64,000 nucleotides of DNA from Paraphysomonas bandaiensis (Eukaryota > Chrysophyceae): contig CBFFRP010000377.1 of NCBI GenBank assembly GCA_965644295.1, forward strand, positions 124,001 to 188,000, read 5' to 3'. The notes under the pieces were generated by a model that saw only the letters and a list, made by a program, of their open reading frames with translations, searched no databases and was not told where the DNA came from. This document shows, in pieces, positions 1 to 12,400 of this stretch. The stretch's first letter is position 1; each line of letters starts with the position of its first letter. A program made the translations under genes and the position numbers.

Positions 1-1530
1 CTTTCTCAAGATTCTTCTTGTTCGTTCTTTGTGCAGAGAACTTGTCTACCATGTCATCAAGAGAACTCATACCAGTGATCTGGGATATGAGTTAATTTTC
101 AGAAAATACAAGTCTCGTTTCGAAAACACCTGCTTAATTTTGGTGAAAGCATCGTCCATTAAGGACACCTTTCGTTGACTCTCTTCATTCGCCTTTTGCA
201 GTCGCTTCGTTTTCTCTTCCTTTTCTTTTAGCTGAAGTATGGATTAAACTTTCAAGCCTTCGCGCATATATAAACCAACCTGTGTTCGCAACAGAAGCTC
301 TTCTTCCTTCGTGAGATCGCCACGAAGCTCCGTAGCAAGAGCCATTTTGACAACAGCCCTTTCCTTCATCCAACGCTTAAGCCTGCACCAGAGAGAGGAC
401 AGGTCACAGGGCTGCAAAAAGCAGGATAATAGTCATATGTACAAACCTATGAGCGTTTCGTAGCTCCGCCTTACGAACAGCAAGAGTTCTATTTCTCTCG
501 TGCCGGAGAATCCGTACCCGCTCAGCGCATTCCTCATATACAAGCTCAGCCCTGGCAAGACCAGAGTCAAGTCCCCTTCGCATTAGGCGGCACTACAGGG
601 AGAAAAACTCAGGTACTGTAATAGTCATAATTCAACTTTGTACCTCCTCCCATTCCTTTTTCACTGCGCGGTACGTATCTTCCATACCATTCATGTGTGC
701 GTCAAACTTGATCTGAAACATATGTTACTACTACTGACACATACCGACACAAAAACCTACTTGGTTACGCTTCAAACGAGCGAGCATATGTTCCAACTGA
801 CGGCGGTAGTGTTGAGATCGTAAAATATCATTCTCAACTTCCTCAATTTCCTAAATTGCCAGTACAAGTAAGAATACAATGTCATAAAACATACTCAAAA
901 GAAAAAAATACTCACCACTTTTAATGCATCGATTCTGCGTGCCTCGTGGGTGTCTCTCGTTTTCATTTTATCCATACCGTCATGCTCTAGCTTTAAAGTG
1001 TCAAGTTCATCTAATTTTGATTTAAGTTCTGATGCTTTTCTATCGCACAGCACCCGAAGATCGTTATAACGTCGAGCGGCATTATTTACCCCATCTTCAA
1101 CAATAGATAGTTGCTGCCGCACATCGGCGTCGTCGATCGCAATCTGTAACCACAATATTAAAACTGTCAGATAAATTACGAAGCCAGCAACCGTTTTTAA
1201 ATTCCCAGTAATGTCATGAAATAGAGCAGGTGATAAAGATACAGACGCTGGAGCAACTTTTCTCACTGCTTCGATCAAGTCTCTCTTGTGCTGAATGGTT
1301 TTCACCTTCGAAATCATCTGGTTGCCTTTGGTGGATAGATTTGCATCTATAATAGACAGACATATCGCACGTCATCACACAGCATAACATGGAGCTCATG
1401 AGCGACTATCGTTACCTTCTAGAGGGGCGAGCTTCTTCGGCTTCTTTGTTGCTTTCTTTTTCGTGTGCAATTTGCCTGTTGGTAGACCGGCATTGCTCGA
1501 TGATGCCCCTGATGATACGGAATCATCCAT
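1..1530 (-). CDS. ODAD3: Outer dynein arm docking complex protein, ODAD3/CCDC151-like (5' part, runs off the window)
   Basis: Nine exons read on the minus strand: 1416-1530, 1192-1346, 916-1143, 761-850, 644-712, 447-592, 280-382, 130-231 and 1-80. All have GT-AG borders and compatible phases, giving 362 residues before the window edge. After a short Lys-rich N terminus the protein is almost continuous charged coiled coil. The segment DDAFTKIKQITGMSSLDD followed by DKFSAQ resembles the conserved mid-region of CCDC151/ODAD3 and its relatives CCDC114 and CCDC63. In that family the protein helps anchor outer dynein arms to axonemal doublets, so the organism probably builds motile flagella. Assignment to ODAD3 rather than CCDC114 rests on my memory of that motif and is less certain than the docking-complex class. 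The gene is head-to-head with TBCE. Confidence 0.62.
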
Positions 1531-2053
1531 ATCTCCTCACCTTATCTACACGGCTGATATAATGGGAGGGAGGGTGTTGATAACTATTCAATCCTGTTGA
1601 GTAGACGATCACTATGGCTCATTACAAATGCATCCCAGTACAGGCAGATCTGTGTACCGGGCCCCTGTAATAACAATGAAGCTGAGCGATGTAACTAACA
1701 CTCAGCTCAGTCGTGTGCGTGCTGTGCGGTATACATATAGACAGCGCCATCTACGTACAGGACCTACACATACACATACATACATACACATACATACATA
1801 CACATTCATACACACCCCAACATGAAACTGCTGTAGTGCGTGCTGCTCGTGATGTCTTAATACATGCTGCTGTACTCGCGGAATACATACAACGCAGTCC
1901 GTATACCGTATACCGGTATACAGGCAGCTGCTGTGGATACATACATACATGTACCCACATAGCAGCAGCAGACACGCATGTCATCATGGAGCACACAGAG
2001 GGACCGGGACCACAACACACCCACTTGGAGTGCACTGCTGAGCGATAGCAGAA
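1531..2053. promoter_or_regulatory. Divergent intergenic region between ODAD3-like and TBCE
   Basis: These 523 bp separate the two start codons and hold no convincing gene. About 1766-1812 is a run of CATA-type repeats, and 1901-1922 carries three GTATAC palindromes in a row. It is inferred to contain both promoters. Short ORFs here come from the simple repeats. Confidence 0.5.
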
Positions 2054-3989
2054 ATGGAGTTTGAGAGTAACAGTTTTGTAGTTGGTATGCGTGTGGAGGA
2101 TGGCGATGGCTTCAAAGGGACCGTGCGGTACATAGGGCCTGTGGCCACAGCTAAGAGTGCCGGCGACTGGCTCGGCATAGAGTGGGACGTTTCTTCACGA
2201 GGAAAGCATGATGGATCGTGCACTGATTCCAACAATGTTGTTCATCAGTACTTCACATGTGCTCAGGGTGCCGGCTCGTTCGTCAAGCCCTCGAAAGTGC
2301 ACCGTGGAAAGACATTCGTTGAAGCTCTGCATGAGAAGTACGTATCGATGGATGCCCCTCAAGTAGCCCCAGATGATATACTTCCTGATGCCTACGTTGT
2401 AACTGCGAAAGGTGCTTTAAAGAGTATCGAATTCGTTGGCGAGAAAAAGATTCGGTAAGAAGTTCTAATGGCGATTTTTCTTTTCTGATTACAGTTAATA
2501 TTATGTAGCAAACGGCAGCAGCTGGATGAAGTCACAAAAGTTGCGCTTCGGGTCAGTTGCTCATATATTTAAATCTGTATTTGATAAAGTATGAAACTCT
2601 CTTTACACAGAATTGTGGTGTTAGTACTTGTGGCGATGGTGTAGCGGAAGTGGCAGGGCATTTTATCGAGGTGGACCTCCAGGACAACCTCTTATCAAAC
2701 TGGGATGAGGTAGCTACTCTATGCTCACATATACCAGGATTGAAGAGCCTTCAACTTCATGGCAATAAAATCAAGAATGTGCCCCCAGACTGGCCGGATT
2801 CTCCTAATTTTCCGAGGTATTTTGGAGATTGTCGTGTGCATGTAATTGACAACTTGGGTGCGCAGGAGTTGCTTCGACCGCCTCACTACGCTGGCTCTTA
2901 ATTTCTGCGGCATTACTTCTTTTGCTACCGTAGCCTGTTTGGAGAGAGTGCTTCCGTCTATTGAGGAACTGTATGTAGCAGCTAATGACCTGTCCGATCT
3001 CACTCCTCTGAGTAAGATGCGCCATATTTTTGTTCTGATCTGATAACAACGCGCAGGCCCAACGCAATTTCCCCGACTAAGAGTCTTTGATCTGTCGTCT
3101 TGCGGTTTGACTTCATGGAGCAGTGTGTGTGAGTGTTTGGGGAAACTTGCGTCCTTGCAAGAACTGATACTTGACAGCAACCCAATCACCGAGTTATTGC
3201 CCCGCCAGGAGGGACAATTCGATTCCCTTACCCGTCTTTCTCTCACAGCAACTAGGTTTCGTTATCTCTGTACTCTGTACACTCTCACATTAACCTTATT
3301 TCTCGTTCAGATTGACATCATGGGTGGATGTTGACGCTTTAGAGACATATCCCAACCTTTCTGCACTTCGACTCACACATGTTCCGCTTTTTTCTGGACG
3401 GGGTGCTTCCGAAGTACGCCCGGAGGTAATTGCGCGCCTGTCCAGGCTGCATATCTTCAATGCTTCCCTTATCAGCCATCGAGAGCGCACAGATGCTGAA
3501 AAAACCTATCTCCGGAAAGCTTTGAGGCATGAGTCTGCACTTGCTGCAGGGGAGACGGTAGAAATAGACCCCGTACGGCTTCGTGTAGAGTTGCGAGCAG
3601 CGGGTCCTCTAATGCAGCACATACATCCACGATTTGCTGCATTGAATGATAAATACGGGGCTGAACTTTTACCCCTAGGGGTGGGTGGGGAAAGTGGCAT
3701 TCAGAGCATGGCTGCAGATATGATCTCTCTGACACTGCAGAATATGGCCTTCACCTCTGGAGGGTCTCTAGAGCCGCTGCAGAAGAAACTTCCTGCAACG
3801 TTAACAATAGGAAAGTTACGCCTCATTGTTAAACAGCTTTTTGGTGTAGAGCCGCACTTACAGAGCCTTGCGATTAGACAGTATAAAGACTCCGTGCCTA
3901 CCCTGATGGATGAGGACGAAGCGACCATTAGGTATTACGGGGCAATTGACGGATCATACATCTATGTAAACGAATGTGATGAAGTATAA
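2054..3989 (+). CDS. TBCE: Tubulin-folding cofactor E (CAP-Gly, LRR, ubiquitin-like)
   Basis: Six exons: 2054-2454, 2509-2551, 2611-2816, 2866-3011, 3057-3255 and 3311-3989, giving 557 aa (human TBCE is about 527). Residues about 10-75 form a CAP-Gly domain with the signature GKHDG and a terminal GSFVKPSKV. Leucine-rich repeats follow (LKSLQLHGNKI, LTTLALNFCGI, LQELILDSNPI, LSALRLTHVPL). The last 75 residues (LTIGKLRLIVKQLFGVE onward) look like the ubiquitin-like domain of TBCE. In the family, TBCE works with TBCD and TBCC to assemble alpha/beta-tubulin in the cytoplasm. The start is the first ATG before the CAP-Gly domain. Its 3' part has been copied just downstream. Confidence 0.93.
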
Positions 3990-4411
3990 ATCAGGGCTAA
4001 ATGGGTACTTGTAGTATTAAGTAGGACTCGCAGTTATAAATTTTAAAATATATGTTGGATGAAGAGCTGATTGAAGCTTATGTGGGAGTGTGCTGTGCAA
4101 GCGGTTGAACCCATAGTAGTATTTATGGTCATTTAGATACATGTCAGCTAATTATATTACATGGCGCCTAGTATGATTATGTGAGCTTTAGAGCAATAGC
4201 CACACTGGGAGTGACTATCAGGGTTGTATTCTGTACTCTAAAATATTTAGGTTTTATAATGTTGAATTACAATAATGATGAATTACAAATAACTACTCAG
4301 AAATTTCCACTGATATCTGCCCCTGAGTAGTAGTAGATAATATGTAGATATGCTAATAATCAGCAATTAGTGCTTTGCATTTAGAGTTAGTTGCCTTCAT
4401 ACTGCATACAT
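3990..4411. other. AT-rich spacer between TBCE and its truncated copy
   Basis: About 420 bp of AT-rich sequence with no supported ORF, RNA gene or repeat. Confidence 0.5.
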
Positions 4412-5202
4412 CGTCCTTGCAAGAACTGATACTTGACAGCAACCCAATCACCGAGTTATTGCCCCGCCAGGAGGGACAATTCGATTCCCTTACCCGTCTT
4501 TCTCTCACAGCAACTAGGTTTCGTTATCTCTGTACTCTGTACACTCTCACATTAACCTTATTTCTCGTTCAGATTGACATCATGGGTAGATGTTGACGCT
4601 TTAGAGACATATCCCAACCTTTCTGCACTTCGACTCACACATGTTCCGCTTTTTTCTGGACGGGGTGCTTCCGAAGTACGCCCGGAGGTAATTGCGCGCC
4701 TGTCCAGGCTGCATATCTTCAATGCTTCCCTTATCAGCCAACGAGAGCGCACAGATGCTGAAAAAACCTATCTCCGGAAAGCTTTGAGGCATGAGTCTGC
4801 ACTTGCTGCAGGGGAGACGGTAGAAATAGACCCCGTACGGCTTCGTGTAGAGTTGCGAGCAGCGGGTCCTCTAATGCAGCACATACATCCACGATTTGCT
4901 GCATTGAATGATAAATACGGGGCTGAACTTTTACCCCTAGGGGTGGGTGGGGAAAGTGGCATTCAGAGCATGGCTGCAGATATGATCTCTCTGACACTGC
5001 AGAATATGGCCTTCACCTCTGGAGGGTCTCTAGAGCCGCTGCAGAAGAAACTTCCTGCAACGTTAACAATAGGAAAGTTACGCCTCATTGTTAAACAGCT
5101 TTTTGGTGTAGAGCCGCACTTACAGAGCCTTGCGATTAGACAGTATAAACACTCCGTGCCTACCCTGATGGATGAGGACGAAGCGACCATTAGGTATTAC
5201 GG
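4412..5202 (+). pseudogene. Truncated duplicate of the 3' part of TBCE
   Basis: This block matches 3150-3940 at a constant offset of 1262 bp. I found three substitutions in 791 bp: 3326/4588, silent; 3479/4741, His to Gln; 3888/5150, Asp to His. The TBCE intron at 3256-3310 is copied intact, so this was a DNA-level duplication, not retrocopying. The copy starts inside the LRR region and stops before the last TBCE codons. It then reads Gly-Ile and a stop at 5207-5209. It lacks the CAP-Gly domain, the upstream exons and the original promoter. A fragment could be translated from an internal ATG at 4574, but I see nothing supporting expression. Confidence 0.9.
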
Positions 5203-5527
5203 TATATAACTACTTTTTATCATTATCATCTGCACATTATTGTAGATTGTTTTGTGCTACCACAATTGATGTCATCATGGTTATGAAAATTGGCTCTAAA
5301 GAAATATAGTTTAGCAATAATATTATTTCCTTGAATACAAATCAGTAGACCAGACTACTCATAGTTAAAATATTAAACGTCCCTACAATTTCAACTGTAA
5401 ATACGTAAATACCGCATCATCATTTTTCTGTGCTCACTGCACATATCATGGCGTAAACATTCAACACACAGAACACATTTTTCTATCACTTAAGAATACA
5501 AACTTACTAATACGATGTCAGACAACA
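5203..5527. other. Convergent spacer, no gene seen
   Basis: AT-rich sequence between the TBCE copy and the 3' end of the EF-hand/WW gene. It probably holds the 3' untranslated region and poly(A) signals. Nothing else is supported. Confidence 0.45.
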
Positions 5528-6808
5528 TCACTCACGTGGAAAATTCCAAGTGGTCATTTGCGTTTCTTCATTATAGTAATAGGACTCACCATCATTATCT
5601 TTGCACTCAACCCATCCTGGAGGTAGTGTGTGCTTCGTCTCCATGCCACCCCGATCCTGATTCCGAGAAGGAATAACTGTCTTACACTTTCCCTTGCTCT
5701 TCAATTGGTTCTTCAGCTTTTGGCCCTTCCTACGATTATCTCTTCGTTTTAAGTTCGGTTTGAATATACTAGACTTCCTCTTCCGTCGTTTAATGGGAAG
5801 GTCAACAACATCCCCCAGCTTTACATCCTCAGTATTATTCGTTCGTAGAGGTGAAGAGTCGTGCCAAGTTTTCTTAGTGTCAAGGCAAGAGGATGCTTGT
5901 TCGTTTACGTCATCGAACTCCCCTGATTGCGCCTTTGGCCCACCAAGTATCTTCTTTTTCAAAGCATTGTGAGTGCTCTTCCCCTTCGAATTAATACCCT
6001 TGTCAATCAAACGGAAAAATCGTAGCATACTTGTTGTTCGTTTCGCCCTCCCTTTCTTAGCAGATAAGGCATTAGCATCTAAGTTTCTGCGTGCTTCTAT
6101 TTTTTTTCGATACAATTCTTTCATATGGGTATGTGTTATCCGTGAAACAGTCTTTTTTAACTGCCATATATACTTTATATCTCCAAACTCACAATGTTCG
6201 TAACGTCTGTTGGAAAGAGATAACCAATATCTTTCAGATATTATATTTTGTCGCAACTTTTTCTGAAGGAGAAGCACAGGCTCTAAAAGTGACATGTGAG
6301 TTCTGCTCCAATGATCAAAATTTTCTAATGAAAAGGATTCCTTCGAACTCTTGAGCTTATCAATAACATGTCCGACTGCTTTAGACTTGATGTGCGTATT
6401 GTTATGAATGACATATATCATGTTCAATACTTCCTCTGAGTCTAACTGACCCGTTTCGTCAGTATCAAACAAAAGGAACGCAAAGCTTCCAATTTGTGAA
6501 TGATCTATAGTCAAAAAATTCCACATCGCCACAACAAACTCCAAGAAGTTCAAGTGACCACACTGGCTATCGTCACAAAAGTTAAATACAGCATCGTTGA
6601 ACTTCGTGGACTCGATGCGGAAGTAGGCTAAGAACTCATCGTATCGTATGGCATTGCGACCATCCGCATCGATATCAGTGAAGGCCGTAAACAGCGTGTC
6701 GAGATCACACTTCGTTAGAAACAGAGAGTGCATAAGCTCTAAGGCTTCTTGGTTGCGTCCCAGTATCATGGGGTCCACTGTGAACTCCTTTGAGGTCGAG
6801 CACCCCAT
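5528..6808 (-). CDS. Predicted N-myristoylated EF-hand protein with a C-terminal WW domain
   Basis: One uninterrupted frame of 426 aa. I start at the second in-frame ATG (6806-6808) because it gives MGCSTS, which fits an N-myristoylation signal (Gly2, Ser6) with Cys3 for possible palmitoylation. An upstream ATG at 6830-6832 would hide this. Residues about 45-125 hold EF-hands: DIDADGRNAIRYDEF is a good loop, DTDETGQLDSEEV a second, and FCDDSQCGHLNFLEF between them is degenerate. The arrangement recalls calcineurin-B/NCS-like proteins. A basic, Lys/Arg-rich middle follows. The last 32 residues are a WW domain (LPPGWVECKDNDG, then YYYNE and TTW). It is inferred to be a membrane-tethered calcium sensor that binds proline-rich partners. 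I do not recognise a named orthologue. It is head-to-head with NKAP. Confidence 0.8.
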   Translation of the reverse strand: MGCSTSKEFTVDPMILGRNQEALELMHSLFLTKCDLDTLFTAFTDIDADGRNAIRYDEFLAYFRIESTKFNDAVFNFCDDSQCGHLNFLEFVVAMWNFLTIDHSQIGSFAFLLFDTDETGQLDSEEVLNMIYVIHNNTHIKSKAVGHVIDKLKSSKESFSLENFDHWSRTHMSLLEPVLLLQKKLRQNIISERYWLSLSNRRYEHCEFGDIKYIWQLKKTVSRITHTHMKELYRKKIEARRNLDANALSAKKGRAKRTTSMLRFFRLIDKGINSKGKSTHNALKKKILGGPKAQSGEFDDVNEQASSCLDTKKTWHDSSPLRTNNTEDVKLGDVVDLPIKRRKRKSSIFKPNLKRRDNRRKGQKLKNQLKSKGKCKTVIPSRNQDRGGMETKHTLPPGWVECKDNDGESYYYNEETQMTTWNFPRE

Positions 6809-7049
6809 ACCTGTATCCCTATGCAGCAGCACCTGTATAACTATCTACGTGTTTACACTGCACACATGAGACACCCCCACGCCGACCACTCTCATCAGAT
6901 GAAGGCACTTAGATAGATATCATACGAGTGGTGAGACTGAGAGAAGATATGCTATGAGGGCTCTGTTCTGTTGGATAGACAAGTACAGCACACTCTATGC
7001 CAGTACATACAGTCCTGTACATATATGTAACCTCTACTCGTTCCTGCTC

Positions 7050-7317
7050 ATGTATGTATGTATGTATGTATGTATGTATGTATGTATGTATGTATGTATG
7101 TATGTATGTATGTATGTATGTATGTATGTATGTATGTATGTATGTATGTATGTATGTATGTATGTATGTATGTATGTATGTATGTATGTATGTATGTATG
7201 TATGTATGTATGTATGTATGTATGTATGTATGTATGTATGTATGTATGTATGTATGTATGTATGTATGTATGTATGTATGTATGTATGTATGTATGTATG
7301 TATGTATGTATGTATGT
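7050..7317. repeat. Perfect (ATGT)n microsatellite, about 67 units
   Basis: An apparently uninterrupted tetranucleotide array of about 268 bp in the 563-bp space between the divergent EF-hand/WW and NKAP start codons. Its right end is 54 bp before the NKAP ATG. Met-Tyr-Val-Cys frames on one strand and His-Thr-Tyr-Ile frames on the other are artefacts of the repeat. Confidence 0.98.
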
Positions 7318-7371
7318 ACATGTAGGTTAGAAGGTTATGTGTGTGTGTTTGAGCATACCACTACGAGGAGG

Positions 7372-8598
<1,227 letters not shown>

Positions 8599-9495
8599 GA
8601 GATAAATAGTGTGTAGATTGAGGATACAGTAATACATTAGTATCAACATCGGTTGTTTTGTTATTCGTTTTCTCTGTTCGCAGGAGTCGCATCTAGCTAG
8701 CCTCATCATCTTATTAACATAATTCTTACATTCTCACTATGGTGTGTAGAATATACACTAACACGCAGAGCTCCTAAGAATGTCACTTGATAAGTGGGAA
8801 TCACATTCGAAACGTAAATATACTAGTCATCACTTCAGAAACCATTGCACCCCACCTCGAGATCTATATACTTTCGTTACGAAAGTAGTTAGACGTCTAC
8901 TTGTAATTAATCAGTACACACTTTTTTTATCCTACTATTTAACGCTACGGAAGCTGCTTGTGCGTCGCCACAAGCACCAAGAAGGTGCGACCACCCCGGA
9001 TGCTTGACATCAGCAGACAACCCAATACCCTGGTTACCCTTCAGGTGGGTCTGCCTGTTTATTCGTCAAGGCCCAAAGAGTCTATTAAAACCAATTAATT
9101 TAATTGGCAATCCAATTAATTGTTACGCAAGCCCGCTTTCGTATAAACGCCGCAAGGAGTACACCAACACAATGTCATTTGAAATTTGAAATAGCATTGA
9201 ATATAAATAGCAAATGTGTTCTTCTGGTGTACCGTAACTTGTATAATAGCAAAGTGTTCATTTGAAATGTCCGCCTGCTACGGGCAGCAATTGATTTCAT
9301 TACATCGTGCGCGACATCGTGATGGAAATACACAACAATTTATAACAGATGTCACATAAGTAGCTCATTGAAAGCGGTCATGTCTGTCACATCATTAAGT
9401 TTGATGACTACAACACTGATGTCAGTAAAAAACAAAGATTTTCGATTGCACTACTTAGTCGTCCTAACAAATACTCAGGTAAGGTTTTACGTCGA
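8599..9495. other. Convergent spacer with a partial MITE-like copy
   Basis: The space between the 3' ends of NKAP and the PP2C-kinase gene. A fragment of repeat family 1 lies at 8890-9080. Just after it, 9087-9122 has a short AATTAATT-rich palindromic stretch. No gene was found. Confidence 0.6.
8890..9080 (+). repeat. Repeat family 1 (MITE-like), partial copy A
   Basis: Shares with the other copies the blocks CTACTATTTAACGCTACGGA, GCTTGTGCGTCGCCACAAGC, CCCGGATGCTTGACATCAGC and TTATTCGTCAAGGCCCAAAG. The GCTTGTGCG block can fold as a hairpin with the following CGCAAGC-type half. It lacks the terminal inverted repeats seen in copy B. Confidence 0.75.
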
Positions 9496-12400
9496 CTACT
9501 CAAGCAACTCATCTAGCCATTCAGTACCTGAAACTACAGCACTTGTCCACTTTGAGACGATATCATTCGACACGCCAGACGCTACATTCGACTCCATAGC
9601 ATCTACGGCAAAATTCCTCAAAGGGGAATCACCTGTGAGAGATAAACCCTCGAAGACATCGTGTGCCTTGAGAGCACGCAGTCCATCAGCTCCAACACCC
9701 AGCCTTGAAGTCGGAGATGGAACGACCAACTTCTTAATTAAATCCGCAATGCCATCAGGTACAGAGGAGTCAATGGTAAGCCCAGGATTTCCAGGAGAGC
9801 CAAGTGACGTTATACTCGAAAATATGGCAACCTCATTTGATGTGGAGGCCGAAAATGGATTTTCATGTGTTGCCAGCTCATACAACAGTACCCCTAATGC
9901 CCAGAAATCTACGGCTTCGTTATGACCTTGTTGTGATATTTGCTCCGGAGACAAGTAATCAGGAACACCGCAAATTGTAAATGTACGGCCACCAACACCT
10001 CCAATTTTACTGATAACATAATCCAGCAGAACTACCTTTCCATTTATATCCAAGTGTACAGCCTCCGGCTGCACAGAGCGGTATACGATTCCCAATGAAT
10101 GGATCGCCTCGAGTGCATTCACAATCCCTCCAGCAATATATGGAACCATCGAAATATTCCAGTCCTCAGAATTTGAAAGAGATGCTAAATCTGCGACCAC
10201 CGGACGATCGAGAAGCATATGAAAAGCATTCTTGTCACGATAGGCTGCCAAGAGCTTTGGGACAAAGGTTGATACCTTCGAACCAGATGCCGATTCAATA
10301 ATCCTGATAGCCTCATAGGCGTTCATGACGTCATGCTTCAAAAGCACAGGCTCTTTGGCATCCAGTAAGGATGATTTTACGCAAACATTAGGATTGCGAG
10401 AATTATATGTCGCAAGGGCCACCGAGCCAAATTTATCCATCGAAACAACACCATTCAATGTTACTCCACTGAAATCTCTAGGCGCTTTATTCATTCTATC
10501 CGCTGTACTCTTCTCTTTGTTCTGGCGATCTGCGTCAATAATAGCTGACAATTGCCCAAGAACCTCTTCAAATCCGCTCTTGCCAACCTACACAGCTCAA
10601 TCATAATAATACTGTATCAACATAACACTGTACATACCTGTAGTACTTCAACATCAGAAACAGCAATGACACTAGCTGCTCTCGGCTCTGCATTAAGCAA
10701 GGCTCTTTCACCAAAATAGTCGTTTACTCCTAACCTGGCAACTTCCTTCCCTTCGGGATTGTCGGAAGAAGAAATCAACACCTTGCATTCTCCCTTTACT
10801 ATTACGTAAAAGATCTCCCCTTCTTCTCCCTGTCGGATAATGTGGTCGCCTGCATGAAACTTTTCCTCTGACATCAGATCCACAAGTCGTTGCAACTGTA
10901 CAAGGTTGAGGCATTTCAGAAGCTCAACACGACGAAGAGAGCGAATGATATTACGACGCATGTCCTGGGTTCGCAAAACAGCATGAGTGAATATTCTTCG
11001 ATCAAGTGACCACAGCATTCCGTCCGTATTAGCAATTACTGAGGCAGCACGAGGTTTGCCGTACCTGAATGGACAAATATTCATAATTACAAGTCATCAG
11101 TCAGGTAGCACGTACATGAGAGAGAGCTCCCCAAAGCAAGGGTGCTGATTGTGTCCAGATTCGTATATGTGAACAACAGTCCCCCCCTCTTTATCATTGG
11201 CACCTCCTGTCTTCACTCGCACTTCATAGGTTCCACTATCTACAATGTATAGACAGTCACCCTGATCCCCCTGTGTAATGACCCACTGTCCACGTTTCAC
11301 TGGAACGCGCTTGACAACATCCACTAACGCACTGCGCTGATTTTCACTTAGATGATGAAAAAGAAAGTTGTCACTTATAGCAAGCAAAAGGCGCGATTTC
11401 TCGTCTTCTGTTTTTGGAATGCGATGTGCGTGCATAAGAGACTCAATGTCGCGCGAATCAGAGCCGTTCTCACCACAAGTGTCGTGTTGAGCAGCCTGTA
11501 TCATTACCTTTCGCTTCTCGCGAGAAATGACACGTCTGACTGGACGATTTGTAACCTCCTCTGACAATTCGATATCTCCCACAGATGCCCCTGATACTTT
11601 CGTTGACAACTTCATCGACTCGTTGCCTTCAATGTACAGGGCAATAATGGTGATGTCATCGGTGCGCACCTCATACTGAAGCCACAATTCGTACGCCTGT
11701 GCCACAATGGCTCTGCATGCTTCCAACGGGTCTGGACGCACAGCAACCATATCTGCAACCATCTGGTTTGTCAAAAACTCAAATACCCCATCTGACGCTA
11801 TTACAACAAAGCGGTCATTGGGCTGGATCTCCCTAAAACAGAATCAGAACTGGTCGACACTACGTAAAAATGGTTGTCAACCTCTCTAGGATCTCTGGCT
11901 CAGCGGTAACACCCAACTCCTCGGCGTACATGTCACCAAAAGAGCGGGTGAATGCAGTACCTGGATATGCCCCGTGAGGGGACCAGATACGTGGGGGATC
12001 CCCTCCTTCATCCAGTTCTTCTCCTAGGTTTATATCTCCCCAATTCTCGTGCACAGGTTCTATACCTTCAATTTGGTCCATAGAGAGTACTCGCGCTCCG
12101 TACCTGCGTTACACCACACATGATATGTGAGAATAATGTAAGCAACCAAACACAGACACGCACTTCTTCACTCTTTCTCGTTCATCCTTTCTGTATGGTG
12201 TCTGGTCTGATGAAAGGGGTTTCGCCTTTAGTTTTCCGTCCTCGGAAGAGACAATAATGCACCGGGAGTCACCAACATTGCTAACGAGCATTTTCGACCC
12301 AAGAAAAAGCACAGATATCGAGGTTGTCCCAGAGAGAGAGTCATCCACTCGACGGTCATCATGCAACTGTAGATATCTATGTAAAAGGCCATCAAGTAAT

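Noticed and set aside
4574-5209. TBCE copy as a functional second gene
   Set aside because: Lacks CAP-Gly, most LRRs, the promoter and the final codons. Near identity to the source means that an open frame is not evidence of selection.
6954-7330. Long Met-Tyr-Val-Cys / His-Thr-Tyr-Ile frames
   Set aside because: Translations of the tetranucleotide array. The same frames occur at every array (31071, 43436, 53736, 60310, 60916) on both strands and are not genes.
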